The notes below the pieces were generated by a model that ran no database searches, had not been told where the DNA came from, and saw only the letters and a program-made list of their open reading frames with translations. Positions 12,222-23,764 of a DNA stretch of 64,000 nucleotides are shown piece after piece. Position 1 is the first letter of the stretch, and each line of letters opens with the position of its first letter. This DNA is from Ampelocalamus luodianensis (lineage: Eukaryota; Streptophyta; Magnoliopsida; Poales; Poaceae): NCBI GenBank assembly GCA_036346255.1, contig CM070635.1, positions 47,209,715 through 47,273,714 of the forward strand, written 5' to 3'. Both the position numbers and the translations under genes were made by a program.

Positions 12222-12256
12222 ACAACGAGCGCGCAAATACGCGCCCAGGTACCTAG
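12222..12256 (+). mobile_element. Helitron-type 3' terminus (CTAG end with hairpin)
   Basis: A GCGCG-CAAATA-CGCGC hairpin is followed by eight bases and then CTAG (12253-12256) with T next, the usual plant Helitron 3' end. The gene fragments at 8.3-12.1 kb lie directly upstream in the same orientation, as expected for cargo. The 5' end (TC...) was not located. Confidence 0.65.
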
Positions 12257-13277
12257 TATGATTAATTGAAGATCAAATAAACTATCTCTTCGTTTCTTTT
12301 GTTGGTGAGCGTAGAATTAAGTGTTTTTTCGTGACCCGAGACATATTTATGACCATATTCGCGCCCAATGCTATCCGTATTCGATCTGAGATATTCTATT
12401 GTATACGAGGTATCATTTCCGTATTTGAGAAAAATGTAAAATCAAATGGTTGCAGTACCTGCATGGGCCGTTGGGCTAGTGCGACGGCCCACATGTTATG
12501 CAACCCACTCTCCTTGGATTCCACGAGGCGGCAGCTATTCACTTGTTCATCACTTCATCTCCTCTCAAAAAACAAAACAAAAAAAAAAACAAAATCGCCC
12601 ACCTCTCCTCGCTGGCGGCGACCGCCACCCATCGCGCCATCGCGAAATCATCACCGGCGGGAGACCACCACCCGTACCAGTGTCCAGTGATAATAATCAT
12701 ATGGCTCAGCCCCCCATGACAGCGGACGTTTGGTGAGGTTTGGTGATGCACTCGTTCCCCCCGGTGGTTGGTCGGGCGCCTTCGTCGGCGATCCACTGCG
12801 CGCTTTCCTGGAGTCGGCACGGCGATTGATCGTCAAACACTTCATCAACAGGTCGTTTTTTCCTTTCACCTCCTAGATGCTTGAATCGGATGATGGCTGC
12901 GGTTTTGGTTGCGAGGCCCATAATGGCGGAGGTTCAGGCCGTGGGGATTTTCGCGGCCGAATAGATGGGCACAATGTAAGTAGGAATGGCAATGGTGGAA
13001 TGTCGGATTTGGGCAGCGATCCGCTATTTTCCAGCATCTCTCCCCTCTCCTGTGTCGTCTATGACACGATGAACCTCGCGCTAGGGTTAGCTATTGTGGT
13101 GGTTGGCGTCCAGTTGATCGGAGTGTAGGGGTTCCGAGCGCTGGATCCTCGCAACTCTGGGGTCAGTGGCCGCGCATTGGTGTAGGGGGTGGAGAGAAGA
13201 CTGGGGGCGAAGCATTTCGGGAGGATCAGAGACCATTTTCGGAGGTGGAGGTGGTGTTGAATCGAGGAGTTCCAACT
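12257..13277. other. sequence 5' of LINE ORF1, possible LINE 5' UTR
   Basis: From about 12440 it becomes GC-rich and open in several frames (for example 12877-13128, Gly-rich), then leads into LINE ORF1. It may be the LINE 5' UTR, but the start of the element cannot be fixed. Confidence 0.3.
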
Positions 13278-15598
13278 ATGGCGGGCCGTGGAACTCAGGG
13301 AGGGAGGTTTGCGCGGAGGTTCAACGGAGCTGGACGAGGGGAGCAGTTCCATCGGCAAGAGCAGGACCGGCGATTCATTTCTCCAGCTTTGCAGCCGGGG
13401 ATGAATTTGTCGTCGCAGAAATCTGGAGGCCAAGCTCAGCAGAGGTCGATTCAGGGAACCTGCGTCAATCCCAACCTCAACAGAGAAATCAATCTTCAGG
13501 TACGCAGGCGGTGCGCTCTCAGATGCCTCCAAATCATCCTTCTCACCAGATCCGTAGTAATTGGCGGGGCACCTTCAGGATCTGCAGAAACAACAAGCTC
13601 ATGGGGACTATCAGGACAATCGTAAAACTCAGTTGAATCAGAGGCCGTCTCGAAACTTTTCTTCTGGAATTCAACCACAAATGCAAAATCAGATGTCTCT
13701 GCAACAAACTGTTCATGATGTTTCTCAGATGCAGAACATGCAGCAGCGTTTACCCCCAGATTTTGTGCAATCTTCTGACCAGTATGTGGGGTCTCGGGTT
13801 TTGTTGGATAGTCAATCCCAGCAGCTTTTCCCCAAATCATATGGAGCTCAGTAAGGAGCCAATGCCATTGATGGATCAAATTGGGTGTCAACCGTCGTCT
13901 TCTGCTTTAATCAATGAAGTGGATGGGAACAATGTTCTTGCAGCTCATGAGATGTCTAGGATGACTTGTTACAAGTGTGGGGAAAAAGGTCATGGCATCA
14001 AAGATTGTCCTAACAAGGTAATTTGCAATGTCTGTGGTAAGCATTCTCATATCTCTTCTAAATGTGCTTGGCTCAGGCAGCCCAAACCAGTAGCCAAATT
14101 TGTGTGTTATGCAGCGGCTGGTTTAGGTTGTTTTGTGGTAGAACATGCTAGAGATCTGATTTTGGAAGAAAAGAATAATTCTATAGCTTTGGTGACAGTT
14201 GTTTCTGGTAGTCTGAATGCTTCTCAGCTAGCGCATGATTTTGAGTTGAATTTTCCTTGGAAATGGGAGTGGGTTTCTCGGGAGAATGATCCTGGAAGTT
14301 TTTTATTAGGTTTCCTTGTGTTGCAAGAATCGGAGAGGTTTCACCTTTTTCATCAGTAACTTTGAGAGGATCAGGTGCTCAGGTCAGTGTGTCCAGGACT
14401 CCAGGTGGACCCTTGAGACCATGGCTGCAGGGAAGTTGCATCTTGTCTGGATTAGGGTTAATGGGGGTACCTGACACGATGAAGAATTTTCATGCCTTAT
14501 GTGAGATTGGTTCTTCTTTGGGGATAGTTCAAGAAATAGATATGGAACTGCTTGAGACACATGATCTGGTCAAAATCAAAGTGGGGGTTAAGGATCCTTT
14601 TAAGATTCCTTTTAAATAAGAAGTAACCACTCCTAAAATGTTGCTGTATGATGTTTTTTTCAAGGTAGAATATGTGGTTGAGATAGGCTGGAGTAAAGTT
14701 GATCATAAGAAGAACTCTGAATTATGTGCCGGGGATAAAGATTATGGGGCTGACAGTGAGAGTTTGCAAGTTAGAGATTCCAAAAGGCAGAAGAGTCTGG
14801 GCAATGAGAAAATTTTCAGAGAGTACAAGAAGATAATGTCCATAGAGGGGACACTTCCTTATCTGCAAAAAAGGTGGTTGCTCATCATCAACAGCAAGAT
14901 AAAGTGGTTGGTGGTTCTTTTGTGGAAGTAAACAGAGATCAGAATCTTCTATCCCAAGGAAATGTTGGTCTGGGACAAGAGGATAAAGATATGAATAAGA
15001 TGAGTGTTCAAGAGGATAATGCAATGACTGGGAGTCAAGAGAAAGTTCAACTATCAGGGAGTGAGGGCATGGAGGGAGTTGGAACTCAAGAATCTGATCC
15101 TAATTATTTTGCTAACCAAGTGGGGGTGGTGGTGGCAGATGGTTGAGCTGGATAACTTTGAGGAATATCTTTGTCATCAGCATGTGGGTACCAGCTCCCA
15201 CAACCCAACAAGTTCTAGGCTCAAAGAGAGTAAGGAGCTGAATGTTCTAGACAAAGCTAAAGAAAGAGCAAGAGTGAAAGATTTGGAGAAGCGGAAAGGT
15301 ACTGTCTCTTCCTTTCCTACTGTTATCAACTCTTCAAATGATTCCTTGTTTCAAATTGCATCTTCTTTGGGCATTAGTTTAGGTTGTTATTTGGAAATGA
15401 TAGATTGTAATTTGGATTTGTTGAAAGCTCAAGAACAAGCTAGAGTAAATATTTTGCTGGAGAGTAGGAAAAACAAAAGATGGTTAATGCAAATCAGGAT
15501 GACCCTGATTCTGTAGTACCTCAAAATGTGTTGTCTGATGATGAGGATTGTGAGAATGAGGTTTTTGAACCCAATCTGAACTTGTTTCAGTTGGCTTC
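13278..15598 (+). pseudogene. LINE (non-LTR retrotransposon) ORF1, frameshifted
   Basis: The ORF1-type protein is spread over several frames. MAGRGTQGGRFARRFNGAG opens a Gly/Arg/Gln-rich N-terminus (13278 onward). Two CCHC zinc knuckles follow, CYKCGEKGHGIKDC and CNVCGKHSHISSKC (about 13967-14060). Then comes a globular region (FPWKWEWVS; GVPDTMKNFHALCEIGSSLG; MLLYDVFFKVEYVVEIGW), like the DUF4283/zf-CCHC ORF1 of grass L1-clade LINEs. Near the C-terminus a copy of LLKAQEQARVNILLESRKNK lies at about 15420-15480. Frame changes near 13550, 13850, 14330, 14620 and 15480 kill it. It is split by a hAT-like element and continues at 16411. Confidence 0.82.
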
Positions 15599-15606
15599 TG
15601 TAGGGA
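15599..15606. repeat. 8-bp target-site duplication TGTAGGGA, left
   Basis: Repeated at 16403-16410. In the uninterrupted inverted copy of this region (near 19520) the octamer is present once, which confirms the insertion. Confidence 0.9.
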
Positions 15607-16402
15607 CATGGTTATTAAGGCGGTAAAGCGAGGCGAGACGACCCACCCCCCTCACACTTTTTAAGCGGTAAGGCGTGAGGCGAGGCGACGCCTTACGCAT
15701 CCTAAGGCGTTAAGGGGTATACCTCTTAGGTTCATGAACTAGCATGGATTCATGGTCTTATAGCATAACCACAGAAACCACAAAGGATCCTAGCTTTATA
15801 ACATAAAAGAAAAAAAAAAAGATGAGGCAGGCCATGGGCGTTGTGCCTGCCCAACCAGCCCAGATCTCCCACACGGCCACACCCTCTACCCTAATCCCCC
15901 ATCCCCCTGGCTTCGCTCCTCAGTCCTCACTTCTCCACGCCCACCTCCTCTTCTCCCTCCGGCAGTGCCTCCCTCCCCTTCTCCCCTCTTGGCGCGCCTC
16001 CTTCTCCCTCCTCCTTGCTCCTCGCTACCTAGCCCGTCACTCCGCTCCCCCTCCCTCCTTGCTCCCTGCTACTCCCCAGCCCGTCACTCCGTTGCTTCGA
16101 CGCGCCCGGCCTCACGCTTCCCGACGCGCCAGGCCTCGCTCTCCTCGACGCATCTGCGGCCTCCCTGCTCCTCCGACGCGCCGCCGGGCCTCCCCTGCTC
16201 CCCCCTCCTGTCCGGTTCCGGCTCCCCGACATCGCCCCGAGCTTTCTCCCGCCCGGATCCGACGCACGGGGCCTCCTCTGCTCCCCCTCCCACTCGGATC
16301 TGGCTCTCCAACACAGCACGGGCGACGGGCGACGACGATGCCTTGACTCCCCACAGCGCCTTACCACTTAGGCGACGCCTAATCGACGCCTTAATAAGCA
16401 TG
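15607..16402. mobile_element. hAT-like non-autonomous transposon, 796 bp
   Basis: The ends CATGGTTATTAAGGCG and CGCCTTAATAAGCATG form a 16-bp terminal inverted repeat with one mismatch, flanked by an 8-bp target duplication. Subterminal regions carry many TAAGGCG/CGCCTTA words (transposase-site-like). The 8-bp duplication and CA...TG ends point to the hAT superfamily. The interior (about 15830-16340) is GC-rich, Pro/Arg/Ser-coding in several frames and without transposase; it may be captured gene sequence. Confidence 0.85.
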
Positions 16403-16410
16403 TGTAGGGA
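16403..16410. repeat. 8-bp target-site duplication TGTAGGGA, right
   Basis: Matches 15599-15606. Confidence 0.9.
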
Positions 16411-16503
16411 GGAAGAAAAAGAAGGGAGGATCTCCTGATCTTTTCTTAGTCAAACCTTCCTTGAAAGGTAGATGGGTTGGTTATAAAACAAAGTCTAAAA
16501 CAT

Positions 16504-16600
16504 GAAAGACTTAGTCTGGAATTGGAGAGGTTTAGGAGGTGTTGAAAAAAAGAGGTTTCTTAGAGAGAATCTTGCCCTGGTGAGATCAAGAGTCCATTTT
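16504..16600 (+). pseudogene. start of LINE ORF2 (endonuclease N-terminus), truncated
   Basis: ATG near 16504 opens MKDLVWNWRGLGGVEKKRF. This resembles the WN-RGLG start of the apurinic-type endonuclease of L1-clade ORF2; the inverted copy reads MKGLVWNCRGLG, closer to the family. The frame is lost within about 30 codons, and the sequence passes into an unrelated gene fragment. No reverse transcriptase follows. Confidence 0.65.
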
Positions 16601-16742
16601 TTTTTCTTGAAATTCCAAGATTGCTCCGCTTCTTGATTTTCCTGAGCAAGTCCTCTCTGATGTTCCTTTTCTTATCATTTGATTTGCTTTCTATAGGATT
16701 TGGAGCAAGGAATCCTGACCACAAACTGAAACCATCAATTTG

Positions 16743-17570
16743 GAGATGACGAAAAATGACCTTCAAACACACTGGAAGGATAGCGAGGGCTTCTTGAGCC
16801 TGATCTCACAGAATGCGCTGGTCACAGCTCCACTTGCAAAGCTGGCTGACCGTAAGGGTGAAACTAATGCTCGAAAGCTTGAACCTTTGATTGTTGAATA
16901 TCTATTTGTTTGAGCACCCATTTTTTAATTATAATACAATTCCAATCATGTTTCACCTTGTAGTTTCTCTTGTGTTACATTTCTGTTCAGTAATGCATGC
17001 AATTGCACATTGTTTGAATAGAAGTGTTTATGTTTCAACACGATTTCTGACAGTACATTGAATTTATTATCCATCCAGCCAACCTGTGCAGTCATCCAAA
17101 GGTTCCGCTGCCACCGTCGCATGGCAAGCCTGTGCTACGTAAGGTGCCCCCTCTGTTACAGGTTGCCAGTGTTCAGGCCCAAAGTTACTAACTGAGATCT
17201 TGTGTTAAGTCTTTGTTTTAGGCCCGCAATGATAATATGCATGTCAATTAGTAATTACTGACTGAACTCTTATTTTTAAGACTTTGTGCACTCTTCTAGG
17301 CAATGGAAGGAAAAGAGGGTGAGGTCATCCCGTGCCAGGCTCTGTCACCAGTTGCCAAAACCAAGCAAGGTGAGCATCGACAACATATTGTCTCAGGCAG
17401 CCGAGATTATTCAGGAGCGGCGGGGCATAGCCCATAACTTGGAGTGGTTTGATGGCGTTGCCAAACTAAAGAAAGTACTTCCTGAAGCTGGGCACTTGAC
17501 AGGCATGGATAGCTTGATTAATGCTGCTGCGGATTTTCTTGAGAGGCATCCAGATAAACTAATGAGCTGA
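16743..17570 (+). pseudogene. gene fragment with introns, unrecognised, inside inverted repeat
   Basis: Exon-like blocks are separated by AT-rich intron-like DNA. One (16746-16862) encodes MTKNDLQTHWKDSEGFLSLI and SQNALVTAPLAKLADRKG. A short one (about 17078-17140) reads NLCSHPKVPLPPSHGKPVL. A third (17286-17570) encodes VSIDNILSQAAEIIQERRG, DGVAKLKKVLPEAG and HLTGMDSLINAAADFLERHP, ending at TGA 17568. The inverted arm carries a diverged version of the same protein (minus strand, 17663-17860 and beyond), so the coding sense was shared before duplication. I cannot name the family. Confidence 0.45.
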
Positions 17571-17589
17571 AAACTTGTCACAACCCAAA
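17559..17589. other. 31-bp spacer (loop) of the inverted repeat
   Basis: Unpaired sequence between the two arms. In RNA it would be the loop of a hairpin with a stem of more than 1 kb. Confidence 0.85.
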
Positions 17590-18333
17590 TTTATCTGGAT
17601 GCCTCTCAAGAAAATCTGCAGCAGCATTCATCAAGCTATCCATGTCTGTCAAGTGTTTTTCTTCAGAGTACTTTCTTTAGTTTGGCAACGCCATCAAGCT
17701 CCTCCAAGTTATGGGTTGTGCCCCGCCGTTCCTGAATAATCTCGGCTGCTTGAGACAATATGCTGTCGATGCTCACCTTGCTTGGCTTTCGCAACTGGTT
17801 ACAGAGCCTGACACGGGATGACCTCACCCTCTTTTCCTTCCATTGCCTAGAAGAGCGCACAAAGTCTTAACACAAGAGCTCGGTCAATAATAATTGACAT
17901 GCATATCAACATTGCGGGCCTGAAACAAAGACTTAACACAAGATCTTCGTTAGTAACTTTGAGCCTGAACGTTGGCAACCTGAAACAGAGGGGGCACCAT
18001 GCGACGGTGGCAGCGGCGGAACCTTTGGATGACCGCACAGGTTGGCTGGATAATAAATTCAATGTACTGTCAGAAATCGTGTTGAAACATAAACACTTTT
18101 ATTCAAACAATGTGCACTTGCATTAATTACTGATCAGGAATGTAACACAAGAGAAACCACAAAGTGAAACATGATTATTATAAATAAAAAATGGGTGCTC
18201 AAACAACTAGATCTTCAACAATCAAAGGTTCAAGCTTTCGAGCATTACTTTCACCCTTACGGTCAACCTAGGAAGCCCTCACTATCCTTCCAGTAGGTCA
18301 TTTTTCGTCATCTCCAAATTGATGGTTTCAGTT

Positions 18334-19218
18334 TTTGGTTAGAAATTATGTCTTTTTAGGTATTTTGTCAGAAATTCTACATGTTGCATTAATGAAACTA
18401 AGTACTAGTGATAAAATGATGTAATACTAGTGTGGAATTTACTGCATGGTTTTCTTAGCTGCTGCTTGTTCTGAAAGGGAAAAAAGAATTTTTTTTCTAG
18501 ATTCATTAATATCTCCTACCTGCAACATGGCATCTTCCTTACACTTTTCACCGCGATAGTTTTACGCAAATGTAAATAACCAGTCACTAGTGCACTTGCA
18601 ATGGCAGACCCAAAAAATTCTGTGTTGTCAGATCATACCGCAATTTGGGCGATGCACCATGGATCAAAATCCCGGCCGGTAACCGCTTACCGGCGGGTCT
18701 CCGAGATCCAAAATCCCGGCCGGGATTCCCGGGTTTTTCAAATTCAAATTTCAAATTTCGAAATTCAGCTGGTTTTTAAGCAAATTCAAACGAAATTTGT
18801 CCGAAAGAAACCCAGTTTGACCGGTACCGCCCCCTGCCCGGGAAATCCTCCGGTACCGGTTATGTGAACCTTGCGATGCACCACCACAACCGGCTCTTTG
18901 AATGCGGCGGCGAAGCTGATCACTGAGCTCCTGTCACATGTAATGGGTCAAACACGCAGAAATGACTGAAATTAGTGAAACTAAAGAATGTGATCAAATT
19001 AGTGACTCATTGATGCAGAGTGTGAACATTAAAACATTCAAGACAAATGGAGGAAGGACAGCTTTCTCACCTACTAAGGACGACTCCCACGTCCATCTCG
19101 TTGTCCTCACTGAGCCGGCCACCTCCCTTGCTGTGCTCTCCTCTCGAGCCCTCCAGCTCATTGTCCACACTCTCCTTAAGCATCACCTTCTTTTTTTGTT
19201 GAGTCCTGCCATTCCCAC
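18334..19218. mobile_element. insertion in the right arm, nature unclear
   Basis: Absent from the left arm: arm homology stops at GGTTTCAGTTT (18333) and resumes with CCTATAGGAAGC (about 19229). It carries no recognisable ORF. An internal 213-bp segment is itself a nested insertion. Terminal repeats and target duplication of the outer insertion were not clearly found. Confidence 0.5.
18660..18872. mobile_element. small nested MITE-like insert with 11-bp flanking repeat
   Basis: GCGATGCACCA occurs at 18649-18659 and again at 18873-18883, bracketing 213 bp rich in CCGGCCGG and GGTACCGG motifs. The flanking repeat suggests an 8-11 bp target duplication (hAT or Mutator range). Terminal inverted repeats are weak (GGCCGGTAACCG against CGGTACCGGTTA). 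Confidence 0.55.
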
Positions 19219-22200
19219 CTCTAGGATCCTATAGGAAGCAAATTAAATCACAAGAAAAGGAACATCAGAGAGGACTTCCTTGGGAAAATCAAGAAGCGGA
19301 GCAATCTTGGAATTTCAAGAAAAAGAATGGAGTCTTGATCTCACCGGGGCAAGATTGTCTCTAAGAAACCTCTTTTTTCAACACATCCTAAACCTCTACA
19401 ATTCCAGACTAAGCCTTTCATGTTTTAGACTTTGTTTTATAACCACCCCATCTACCTTTCAAGGAAGGTTTGACTAAGAAAAGATCAGGAGATCCTCTAT
19501 TCTTTTTCTTCCTCCCTACAGAAGCCAACTGAAATAAGTTCAGATTGGGTTCAAAAACCTCATTCTCACAATCCTCCTCAGCAGACAACACATTTTGAGG
19601 TACTATAGAATCAGGGTCATCCTGATTTGCATTAACCTTAGCATGAACTTGTCTTTTGTTTTTCCTACTCTCCAGCAAAATATTTACTCTAGCTTGTTCT
19701 TGAGCTTTCAACAAATCGAAATTACAATCTATCATTTCCCAAAGAAAATTTGAAACAAAGAATCATTTGAAGAGTTGATAACAGTAGGAAAGACAGTACC
19801 TTTCCCCTTCTCCAAATCTTTCACTCTTGCTCATCTATGAGCAAGCTTATTAGTTGAGATACGATGTCAAGTAGGCTTCTAGATGTATGTTTCTACTCTA
19901 TTGTTCTTGAACACATGACAATATCTGAGTTATTATATTATCGCCAAATGGCAAGTAAATTTATGGGACAGTTTCCGAAAAGGAAAGTGCTAGAATCTAG
20001 ATAATGGTACTAATGATGGGAATTCACCTATTTTTGTAGGCCGTTGTGGCTGGACGTTGTATCTTGACAATGTCGATCATCTTTTGTATGTAGTTTGGTC
20101 CTTAGCTAGTTTCTTTATTTTAGTAAGCACTTTCATTGCTGCTTTGTTATTGTTTTACATTGCCATCGGTTATGTTGAATTTTTTATGCTACAAATTGCT
20201 GAACATATTACTATTTAGTACAATGTCGTTTGAAAATTATACCTGTGGTTCTATGTAGGGTGAAGCTTGGTCATTTTCGTTCTGGCTCCGCCCTTGATGC
20301 TACCTACTTACATACCTCATAGTAGGCAGGTGGAATCCGAGACAAGATTGACATGTGTGTATGCAGTAGAGAACATGCACGGACGCTTATCGGTCAGAGA
20401 CTAGAAGAATAGAATGTCGTGCTTACAGCATCTCAGGAGCTAGCAAGCGTACGCATATATAGTAGGTGTTGTAGCAAAAGGACTAGACAGTACAGAAAAG
20501 AGATCTTTATTGTAGTAGCTTCCAATTTTACGGGTTCACGTTGCTTCTGCTCGCCTGGTTAGGGGTTTCGACCAGCGGCGCGTGGGATCTGAGGGGTTGG
20601 GTTAGATCCGATTGCATACCGTCTTGCTCGAAATGGATCTAGGGCTTGGTCGCCGTTGTGCCTGATAATTTCTCCAAATCGCGAGGAACAGGGTTGGATT
20701 TCGTTGCGTATGTCTTTGTATGGGTGGGCTTCCTAGGGTTTGGAAGCTGGAGGTGAAATACAGCAAATTCGCTATATGCTCTAGCTAGGATTTCGTGCTA
20801 GCCTGTTGTTTTGGTTCAATACCTCAATGGCAAGGCATTTCTGTGTGCCATTTCTGTTGCAGATTGGACAAGGCCTATTTTTGGTATTGTTCATAGGATT
20901 TGCATGTGTTGCTGACTTGTATGTTGAATTGAAACTTTAGATTGTTCAATTTTTGTTAGATGTAATGCAAAATTGGAATTGTGAGAAGTTTTGAACAAGG
21001 AGAAAACAAAGTAGAATGGAGTCTGACTTCCTAACTGGCTAGGATGCTTAGGTAGATGGGTTTCAGTAGGATCTCTGCATTGGTATGTAATCCAACACAC
21101 TAGTAAATTTAGACATGAAGTGATGAGCATAAATGTTTGTTTAAGTACGAGGACACTGTCACTGTATTGATATAATCATATCCATAGTACTTGAAAATCT
21201 ATTGTTACTATCATTTTACAGCTAGTTCAATAACTAGCACAACATATTATGGGATAAACATCTGAAGTCAGTCACCTACTAATCAAGTATTTATCTGCCA
21301 ATCAGCGGTTAGGTGATCCAAAACCAAAAGTTTTATCACTAATGTTGATTATTTCTTTTATCTCTGTAATTTGTCTGCTATGCTCATTTTGTGACTTATT
21401 TAGGCTGACTTGTATATTTGCTGGTTTGCATGTCAGGGGAAACAATTCATATTGGAGGTGGAACCTCAACCTCACATTATGTGCTGGTGCAAATACTGAA
21501 TAGTGTGCAACTGGGAATCTGTTCCTATTTCAGGAAGTGCCTAAAGTCGGTTCAGTCTGCAGCTTTGACAGGTAATGTGACTTCTACCACATTTTCTGAT
21601 TCTCATGTTATCCATATAGTGGGTGTGATAGGTAATGTATTTTCCTGTGCTCAGCTATAAGTTACTACTGCAAGGAGCGCCAATACCATTAACTGAACTG
21701 AAGCATTTGGTCTCTACTGGAAGGATCATGTATTGCTCAATCCATCTTCCTATTAAACAAATCCGGATGAAGCAGCAAGTTTGATGATCATTCTTCATCG
21801 AGGTTCAAACCTTATTTGCGTGATAACGGATCTTTCATTACATTTCCTTTTCATAAAGGAAGAGATGATGTCAGAGTTCAAATGTTATACTTCGGTGAGT
21901 TTACTATAAAATTGTTAGTTCTATTGAAAACTGGTATGGTTTTACGTCATATGACATATACTAGGTGGAAATGAGTGAAAGAACGGAAAATGGTTGATGG
22001 TTTACATTTTGCTGTTTGCTTTATTTTGTGAAGTTAGTCAACTGTTGCCAAATAGTAAATGGTCCACACATGCGACAACCAAGCCACTCCCCTGCTTTGA
22101 ACACCATTTTTCTCTCTTCAGTCTTAAGCTGAAGAATATGGATATTAAACAGATTGTGAGGGCCTTGCAATGAGTATCAGTGTCCCATGTAAAATATGCA

Positions 22201-22492
22201 GACCAATAATGCAGTAGTTTAATAGTGGGTGTGTATGACCATTGTGTGGTCCAATCATGGATCCTATCATATATTCTTCACCACCTAGCTCTTTTGCATT
22301 CAGCTTGCTGCTGCAAGTACGTATAAGCTGTCTTATATATTCACCAAATGTTTGATTTAACTACTCTTATATAAGCTCTTTGGTACTCAGCTTGCTTCAT
22401 AATTTGTAAACCTTCATGATTTATACAAGGAGGCAAGGATTGATTTAAGTAATCGGTGATCCTTCCCATCCCGGTGTTGTAGTTGAATACGG

Positions 22493-22644
22493 ATATCTCA
22501 TGAACACAAGCATAACAATTAGCTTTGGTCCTTCAAACAAGGGAAAGAAGTCAGGTGAAGGAGTTGTTATATCTCATGAACACAAGAATAACAATTAGCT
22601 TTGGTCCTTCAAACAAGGGAAAGAAGTCAGGTGAAGGAGTTGTT
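22493..22644. repeat. 76-bp tandem duplication
   Basis: The unit beginning ATATCTCATGAACACAAG at 22493 is repeated from 22569 almost exactly (one substitution: AAGCATAAC versus AAGAATAAC). High identity marks it as recent. Confidence 0.92.
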
Positions 22645-23764
22645 AGATATCATGATTGCTCGCATAGAAAAAAGACAGAAAATGCTTTACATGCTACAGC
22701 GTTTGTAGTACATGTGTACAATAAAATGATCTCAGCCTTTGGTAACACTCCACGCTCAACCCTACCGATGAATCCACACCAACTACCCTTGATAGTGTAG
22801 TATTCATTAGTACACCATTCAACCATAATGTAGTATTCATTAGTACATGAAAGTTTGTATGTATAGAGGTTCTCATTTTATCCGCATATACCCGTTGAGT
22901 TTTTTTCATCTTGTTTAGTAAATTTTGTTCATAAAAAGTATCAACTTATACATCCATAAGATGTTGCATGCTTCAATGTAAAAATTACAGGATAACATAC
23001 TAACGTAGTATGATGATCCTAATGCTTAGTGTCGTCATGATGCAAGGCTGGTTCATTAATCATGATACATATTAGTTTAGTATTGTTTTGCAGCAGATTT
23101 CTACATTTCTAATTTCTTCGTTTTTGGCTGCTTCTTTCTGAAAGTAACAGTTACTGTTTTCCTTGAATATGTTGTGCTATATGGGCTGGATGTTTCATAA
23201 ATCAAGGTAATGTATTATTCATGATCTGTTTATATTGACATTGATCCACCAATGTTATTGTAATTAGAACAGTGTATTAGAGACTGTACAAGATCAAACA
23301 ATTATTTTAAAAAGCTAGCCTTTTGCTTATTTAGATTACCTTGAACTTTGTGAGGCTTATAGGAAAGACTTATTTGATATTTGTCAGTGCTGCCATAGTA
23401 TCTGATAAGTAACTTGTTCTAAAAAATGATAATATGGATGGAGACGACAATTTCTTCAAAATGGGAGTTTGCACTCCAGAATAACATTAAATTCTCCACT
23501 CTTTATTGGAACACAGGGATCGCGTGAACTATTGATTAATTACATTTTGAAAAAAAAACATGGTTGCCCCGTTTTGTATTCGTACTTGTTAGGTTAAGTG
23601 CTATCAGCCTATCAGTAACCTTTTGAGTTAATCTGCCTCGAGATCTTTCTTCTATATATGCTATGTTGATAAACTTGTTATTTTGTAAAATATATGCAAG
23701 TATGTATGGACTTTTGCAGTTGTCCACATAGTTAAAAATAATTAGCGTCATCTTTCAGTTTGTA

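Larger units (their letters stand above)
15266..17558 (+). repeat. left arm of a giant inverted repeat
   Basis: Excluding the hAT insert, this stretch pairs with 17590-19839 read on the opposite strand. It holds the LINE ORF1 C-terminus, LINE ORF2 start and the unrecognised gene fragment. Matching blocks include CCAGATAAA at the inner end (17550-17558 with 17590-17598), the DFLERHPDK exon, the LADRKG exon and the ORF1/ORF2 junction. Identity by eye is near 90 percent with small indels. Confidence 0.9.
17590..19839 (-). repeat. right arm of the giant inverted repeat
   Basis: Reverse complement of the left arm. The order outward is: gene fragment (17590-18333), an insertion (about 18334-19218), then LINE ORF2 start and ORF1 C-terminus on the minus strand (19256-19839). 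The ORF1 part is more intact here: a minus-strand frame at 19418-19735 includes LLKAQEQARVNILLESRKNK and about 14 bp that are deleted in the left arm. Confidence 0.9.

Noticed and set aside
15822..16438. Pro/Arg-rich ORFs of up to 174 codons inside the hAT-like element
   Set aside because: They overlap in several frames on both strands and reflect GC-rich sequence; one runs through the element end.
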